Shown here one piece after another: positions 1 to 5,123 of a stretch of 5,123 nucleotides of DNA; positions within the stretch are counted from its first letter, which is position 1, and each line of letters opens with the position of its first letter. Below the pieces are notes generated by a model that was given only the letters and a program-made list of their open reading frames with translations, made no database searches and had not been told where the DNA came from. Made by a program: the position numbers and the translations under genes. This DNA comes from Candidatus Faecivivens stercorigallinarum (GTDB lineage: Bacteria > Bacillota > Clostridia > Oscillospirales > Ruminococcaceae). The stretch is from contig DVLN01000120.1 in NCBI GenBank assembly GCA_018715465.1, forward strand, positions 1-5,123. Direction: 5' to 3'.

Positions 1-1914
<1,914 letters not shown>

Positions 1915-1935
1915 TGAACATGTAATATAAATGGC

Positions 1936-1943
1936 AGAAAGGA
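1936..1943 (+). promoter_or_regulatory. Ribosome binding site of gatC (AGAAAGGA)
   Basis: AGAAAGGA is complementary to the 3' end of Firmicutes 16S rRNA and sits 8 nt before the ATG at 1952. It decides the gatC start: the in-frame ATG at 1931 lies upstream of this site and has no purine-rich sequence before it, while the ATG at 1958 would leave a 14-nt spacer. Confidence 0.85.
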
Positions 1944-1951
1944 TAAAAAGT

Positions 1952-2227
1952 ATGGATATGGATATCAAACGGCTTGCCAAACTGGCTAAGCTGAAATTTA
2001 CCCCTGAAGAGGAAGAAAAATATGCGGCTCAGATGGCCAGCATCGTGGCAATGGTGGAAAAATTGCCTGATCTGGATGCATCCGGTCCGCTGATCGACCC
2101 GGATAACCCGATGGGGTTCCGCAAGGATGAGGTTGCACAGAACTACCGCCGTGACGAACTGATCGCCAATGCACCTGAGGTACAGGCTGGCTGTATCGTC
2201 GTCCCCAAAACTGTAGCGGAAGAATAA
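1952..2227 (+). CDS. gatC: Asp-tRNA(Asn)/Glu-tRNA(Gln) amidotransferase subunit GatC
   Basis: GatC is the small non-catalytic subunit of the GatCAB amidotransferase; in known structures it wraps the interface of GatA and GatB and stabilises GatA. The 91-residue product fits the usual size of about 95. It starts MDMDIKRLAKLAKLKF, the family's N-terminal amphipathic helix with the KLAKLKFTPEEE pattern (residues about 5-22), followed by a second helix ending in MVEKLPDLD. A Pro/Asp-rich extended linker follows, then FRKDEV (56-61, the counterpart of the usual MREDEV) and the C-terminal NAPEV...GCIVVPKTV block. The ATG at 1952 is chosen because AGAAAGGA ends 8 nt upstream; starting at 1931 would add seven residues (MAERIKS) without a ribosome site. 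The gene lies 37 nt after ligA and 67 nt before gatA, in operon-like spacing. Family assignment is firm; the exact start is likely but inferred. Confidence 0.96.
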   Translation: MDMDIKRLAKLAKLKFTPEEEEKYAAQMASIVAMVEKLPDLDASGPLIDPDNPMGFRKDEVAQNYRRDELIANAPEVQAGCIVVPKTVAEE

Positions 2228-2228
2228 A

Positions 2229-2243
2229 CCGCCCTGACGGCGG
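2229..2243 (+). other. Short GC stem-loop just after the gatC stop
   Basis: CCGCC (2229-2233) pairs perfectly with GGCGG (2239-2243) around a CTGAC loop, starting one base after the gatC TAA. The stem is only 5 bp, and the next bases are ACTTGC, not a U-tract, so this is not an intrinsic terminator. It may be a weak RNA structure in the gatC-gatA spacer, perhaps protecting the gatC 3' end, or it may be chance. Confidence 0.45.
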
Positions 2244-2247
2244 ACTT

Positions 2248-2269
2248 GCTCCGGCAGAATGGCTGGAGC
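2248..2269 (+). other. 8-bp stem-loop upstream of the gatA ribosome binding site
   Basis: GCTCCGGC (2248-2255) pairs with GCTGGAGC (2262-2269) to form eight pairs including one G-U, with a six-base loop AGAATG. It ends 5 nt before the gatA ribosome binding site. The bases after it are CAAAAAGAAAGG, so it lacks the U-run of an intrinsic terminator. On the minus strand the T-rich stretch would precede the stem, so it does not terminate there either. It lies in the untranslated spacer if gatA starts at 2295. A role in mRNA processing or in setting gatA translation is possible but only inferred. Confidence 0.55.
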
Positions 2270-2274
2270 CAAAA

Positions 2275-2282
2275 AGAAAGGA
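2275..2282 (+). promoter_or_regulatory. Ribosome binding site of gatA (AGAAAGGA)
   Basis: This is the same octamer as before gatC and gatB. It ends 12 nt before the ATG at 2295, the same spacing as at gatB. It touches the in-frame ATG at 2283 directly and lies downstream of the in-frame ATG at 2259, so both of those are unlikely starts. Confidence 0.82.
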
Positions 2283-2294
2283 ATGAATATCAAT

Positions 2295-3758
2295 ATGGAA
2301 CTTTATCGCCTGACAGCGGCTGAACTGTCCCGGATGATCCGCAATAAAGAGGTTTCCAGTACTGAGGTAACTAAATCGGTCTTTTCTCGCATTAAAGAAA
2401 AGGAAAACGAGATTGAAGCATATGTGACCCTGAATGAAGAAGGCGCTCTGAAGAAAGCCGCTGAGGTGGATGAAAAAATCGCCCGCGGCGAGAACCTTTC
2501 CAGTCTGGCTGGCATCCCGGTCGGCATCAAGGATAATATCTGCACCAAGGGACTGCGGACTACTTGTTCTTCCAAGATGCTGTCCAACTTTGTACCGCCT
2601 TATAACGCAACAGTTATCAACAAACTGGAAGCCGCTGACTTTGTCTGCACTGGTAAACTCAACATGGATGAGTTTGCAATGGGCTCTTCCACCGAAACCA
2701 GCTTCTTTAAAAAGACCAAAAACCCCTTTGATACCACCCGCGTTCCCGGTGGCTCGTCCGGCGGTTCCGCTGCGTCTGTTGCCAGCGGTGAAGCAATTGT
2801 CGCTCTGGGCAGTGATACCGGCGGTTCTATCCGTCAGCCTGCTTCCTTCTGTGGCGTTGTCGGTATGAAGCCTACTTATGGCAGTGTATCCCGCTTTGGT
2901 CTGGTTGCGTTTGCTTCTTCACTTGACCAGATTGGACCGTTCGGCCGCAGTGTCGAAGACGTTGCGATGTTGACCAGCATTATCTGCGGCAAAGATCCGA
3001 TGGATACAACCTCTGTACGCAGAGAATATCCCCGTTTTGAGGATAACCTGTCTGCCGATGTAAAGGGACTGCGTATCGGTATTCCCGAGGTATATTTTGG
3101 GCAGGGTGTAACCGAAGAGGTCCGTCAGTCGGTTATGAAAACTGCTCATCAATATGAACAGATGGGCGCTGTGCTGGTCCCGGTAGAACTGCCGCAGCCT
3201 GACTACGCACTGGCGGCTTACTATATTATTGCCTGTGCAGAAGCATCCTCCAACCTGGCACGGTTTGACGGCGTCAAATATGGCTACCGCAGCCCCAATT
3301 TTACTTCACTGGAAGACCTGTATGAAAATACCCGCAGCGAAGGCTTTGGCGAAGAGGTCAAACGCCGGATTATGCTGGGTACCTATGTGTTGTCCTCCGG
3401 CTATTACGATGCTTACTATAAAAAGGCCAAGTTCACCCAGAACCTGATGCAAGATATGTTCCGCAAAGCATTTACTCAGGCAGATGTCATTCTCTGTCCG
3501 ACCGCTCCTGACACCGCATTCAAATTTGGTGAAAACAGCGACGATCAAGTCAAGATGTACATGAACGATATTCTGACAGTTACCGTCAACATCGTAGGGC
3601 TTCCCGCAATCAGCATTCCCTGTGGCTTTGACAGCAAGGGACTTCCGATCGGATGCCAGCTGATCGGCGATAAGTTCAGTGAACAGCTGCTGCTGAATAC
3701 AGCTTTTGCCTATGAAAAAGCGGTCGGCGGGTTTGATCTTTCCCGTACGCTTGTCTGA
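2295..3758 (+). CDS. gatA: Asp-tRNA(Asn)/Glu-tRNA(Gln) amidotransferase subunit GatA
   Basis: GatA is the glutaminase subunit of GatCAB and belongs to the amidase-signature family. It hydrolyses glutamine to glutamate and ammonia, which is channelled to GatB. The 487-residue product matches the usual length (Bacillus subtilis about 485). The Ser-cisSer-Lys triad is intact: K79 in GIPVGIKDN, S154 in VPGGSSGGS and S178 in DTGGSIRQP, the same numbers as in Staphylococcus aureus GatA, which supports the start at 2295. R358 (VKRRIMLGTY) and D425 (MNDILTV), the positions reported to hold the glutamine substrate, are also in place. Other family blocks are GKLNMDEFAMGSS, FCGVVGMKPTYG, FASSLDQIGP and SSGYYDAYYKKA. 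Starting at 2259 would add 12 residues (MAGAKKKGMNIN) encoded partly by a hairpin and by the ribosome binding site, so I reject it. It is flanked by gatC and gatB in the same transcription unit. No frameshift or lesion is visible. Confidence 0.98.
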   Translation: MELYRLTAAELSRMIRNKEVSSTEVTKSVFSRIKEKENEIEAYVTLNEEGALKKAAEVDEKIARGENLSSLAGIPVGIKDNICTKGLRTTCSSKMLSNFVPPYNATVINKLEAADFVCTGKLNMDEFAMGSSTETSFFKKTKNPFDTTRVPGGSSGGSAASVASGEAIVALGSDTGGSIRQPASFCGVVGMKPTYGSVSRFGLVAFASSLDQIGPFGRSVEDVAMLTSIICGKDPMDTTSVRREYPRFEDNLSADVKGLRIGIPEVYFGQGVTEEVRQSVMKTAHQYEQMGAVLVPVELPQPDYALAAYYIIACAEASSNLARFDGVKYGYRSPNFTSLEDLYENTRSEGFGEEVKRRIMLGTYVLSSGYYDAYYKKAKFTQNLMQDMFRKAFTQADVILCPTAPDTAFKFGENSDDQVKMYMNDILTVTVNIVGLPAISIPCGFDSKGLPIGCQLIGDKFSEQLLLNTAFAYEKAVGGFDLSRTLV

Positions 3759-3765
3759 GAAAGGA
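3758..3765 (+). promoter_or_regulatory. Ribosome binding site of gatB (AGAAAGGA)
   Basis: This is the third copy of the octamer in the window; its first A is the last base of the gatA TGA stop. It ends 12 nt before the gatB ATG at 3778. The overlap with the gatA stop suggests that ribosomes finishing gatA could help start gatB, which would suit subunits needed in equal amounts; that coupling is inferred. Confidence 0.82.
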
Positions 3766-3777
3766 TGGACTTGACAA

Positions 3778-5123
3778 ATGGATACCAGAGGATATGAGAT
3801 GATTGTGGGCCTGGAGGTCCACTGTGAGCTGAATACCAAAACCAAAATTTACTGCTCCTGCCGCAACTCATTTGGCGCTGAGGTAAACTCCCAGTGCTGC
3901 CCGGTCTGCATGGGGATGCCGGGAACGCTGCCGACTTTGAATGAAAAGGTCGTCGATTACGCGGTCAAAATGGGTTATGCACTGAACTGCTCGATTAACC
4001 CGATCAGTAAGCAGGACCGTAAAAACTATTTTTATCCCGACCTGCCGAAAGCTTACCAGATCAGCCAGTTTGATATTCCGCTGTGTGAAAACGGCCATCT
4101 GGACATTCTGGTCGACGGTAAGGAAAAGAGAATCGGCATTACCCGTATTCATATCGAGGAAGACGCAGGCAAACTGATTCATGATGAGAGCTTTGCCGGA
4201 ACGCTGGTTGACTTCAACCGCTGCGGCGTTCCGCTGATCGAGATTGTTTCGGAGCCGGACCTGCGCAGCTCGGCCGAAGCCAAGGCTTACCTTGATACCA
4301 TCCGCGAAATTGTTATCTACCTTGGCATCTCGGATGGTAAGATGCAGGAAGGCTCTATCCGTTGTGATATCAACGTTTCGGTACACAAACCGGGCGAACC
4401 TTTCGGAACCCGTGTTGAGATGAAAAACGTCAATACCTTCAGCGGTGCGGTTCGTGCAATTGAATATGAAGCTGCACGTCAGATTGAAGTGCTGGAAAAT
4501 GGCGGTACCATTTCCCAGGAAACCAGACGCTGGGATGACCTCAAGAACTGCAACTTCCTGCTCCGTTCCAAGGAGGACGCACAGGATTACCGTTACTTCC
4601 CGGAACCCGACCTGTCGACAATCGTTCTGGATGAAGAGCATCTGGAAGAGTTGAAAGCTTCTATTCCTGAACTGCCCAATAAGAAGGTTGTCCGCTATAT
4701 GCAGACTTTATCCATCCCGGAAGAGGATGCACGTCTGTTGGTTGAGTCGATTGAAAAAGCAGCTTACTTTGAGGAAATCATCGCTGCTGGCAAGATTGTT
4801 CCCAAAGATGCCGCCAACTGGGTTCTCGGTGCGATTTCTCGTGTCATCAATGAAACCGGCAAATCAATTGCAGAAATCGGAATTCCTGCGGCTCATATGG
4901 CTAAGCTGATTGAAATGCTGGAAAAGAAGGAAATCTCCAGCTCGGCAGGCAGCACGGTGTTTGAAGAAATGCTTCATTCTGATAAAGCACCGGCTGATAT
5001 TGTGGCAGAGAAGGGACTTGCACAGGTTTCTGACCAGAATGTTCTACAGCAGATCGTCGATCAGGTTGCAGCTGCAAACCAGAAGTCAATTGATGACTAC
5101 CGCGGTGGCAAGACCAATGCGCT
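3778..5123 (+). CDS. gatB: Asp-tRNA(Asn)/Glu-tRNA(Gln) amidotransferase subunit GatB, 3'-truncated by window edge
   Basis: GatB binds the mischarged tRNA, activates its Asp or Glu side chain with ATP, and amidates it with ammonia from GatA. The 448 full codons have no stop; against about 476 residues in Bacillus subtilis, some 28 C-terminal residues lie beyond the edge. The start at 3778 is the first possible one, because an in-frame TGA stands at 3772. The catalytic cradle shows GLEVH (11-15), a CxC...CxxC cluster (C26, C28, C41, C44) that probably binds zinc, RKNYFYPDLPKAYQISQF (81-98), IEEDAGK (126-132), the family signature VDFNRCGVPLIEI (144-156) followed by VSEPD, QEGSIRCD (190-197), VEMKNVNTF (213-221), QETRRWDD (247-254) and DYRYFPEPDL (270-279). 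ASIPELP (294-300) leads into the helical and YqeY-like tail, with NWVLGAI and VFEEM, which in the family grips the tRNA. It follows gatA by 19 nt. A secondary start at 3799 with AGAGGA upstream is possible but would trim the first strand. Confidence 0.98.
   Translation, partial: MDTRGYEMIVGLEVHCELNTKTKIYCSCRNSFGAEVNSQCCPVCMGMPGTLPTLNEKVVDYAVKMGYALNCSINPISKQDRKNYFYPDLPKAYQISQFDIPLCENGHLDILVDGKEKRIGITRIHIEEDAGKLIHDESFAGTLVDFNRCGVPLIEIVSEPDLRSSAEAKAYLDTIREIVIYLGISDGKMQEGSIRCDINVSVHKPGEPFGTRVEMKNVNTFSGAVRAIEYEAARQIEVLENGGTISQETRRWDDLKNCNFLLRSKEDAQDYRYFPEPDLSTIVLDEEHLEELKASIPELPNKKVVRYMQTLSIPEEDARLLVESIEKAAYFEEIIAAGKIVPKDAANWVLGAISRVINETGKSIAEIGIPAAHMAKLIEMLEKKEISSSAGSTVFEEMLHSDKAPADIVAEKGLAQVSDQNVLQQIVDQVAAANQKSIDDYRGGKTNA

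Noticed and set aside
2229..2285. Intrinsic terminator between gatC and gatA
   Set aside because: The stem-loops are followed by ACTTGC and CAAAAAGAAAGG, with no U-run on the plus strand. On the minus strand the T-rich run precedes the stem rather than following it.
3765..3797. Ten-codon open frame MDLTNGYQRI overlapping the gatB start
   Set aside because: Its ATG abuts the AGAAAGGA site with no spacer and it overlaps gatB out of frame, so a leader peptide is not supported.
3306..3845. 179-codon minus-strand open frame across the gatA-gatB junction
   Set aside because: It is the shadow of two conserved genes, with no family resemblance.
3868..4641. 257-codon open frame on the minus strand, antisense to gatB
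   Set aside because: It lies wholly inside gatB, which has unambiguous conserved motifs throughout. The predicted protein has no recognisable family, and long antisense frames are common opposite codon-biased genes.

Overview
This window is an ordinary housekeeping stretch. It holds four genes on the plus strand, head to tail: the 3' part of ligA (NAD+-dependent DNA ligase), complete gatC and gatA, and most of gatB. Together gatC, gatA and gatB encode the three subunits of the tRNA-dependent amidotransferase GatCAB. Both ends are cut by the window: ligA lacks about 30 N-terminal residues and gatB lacks roughly 28 C-terminal residues. No mobile element, CRISPR array, RNA gene, phage gene or defence gene is visible, and I found no sign of an undescribed system.

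The likely host is a low-to-mid GC Gram-positive bacterium of the class Clostridia, possibly an Oscillospirales/Ruminococcaceae-type gut anaerobe. Three things point there. The ligA-gatCAB arrangement is familiar from Firmicutes. All three complete gene starts carry a strong AGAAAGGA Shine-Dalgarno sequence. The GatB is cysteine-rich with a CxC...CxxC zinc cluster. Base composition looks near-balanced by eye. The assignment below class level is a guess.

Layout: ligA 1-1914; a 37-nt gap; gatC 1952-2227; a 67-nt gap with two short GC-rich stem-loops and no U-tract; gatA 2295-3758; a 19-nt gap; gatB 3778 to the right edge. The spacing, common strand and lack of an intrinsic terminator suggest one polycistronic transcript whose promoter lies upstream of the window. 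Every gap is far shorter than 300 bases.

The three gat products work as one enzyme. GatA hydrolyses glutamine to release ammonia. GatB phosphorylates the side chain of mischarged Glu-tRNA(Gln) and/or Asp-tRNA(Asn) with ATP and uses the ammonia to form Gln- or Asn-tRNA. GatC is the small clamp that holds GatA and GatB together. LigA acts separately, sealing nicks in DNA during replication and repair; its link to gat is probably only shared housekeeping expression.

The most useful annotation points are the starts. Both gatC and gatA have upstream in-frame ATGs that would give over-long proteins, but the Shine-Dalgarno positions and family numbering favour 1952 and 2295. With the 2295 start, the GatA catalytic residues fall at K79, S154 and S178, the numbers used for the Staphylococcus aureus enzyme.
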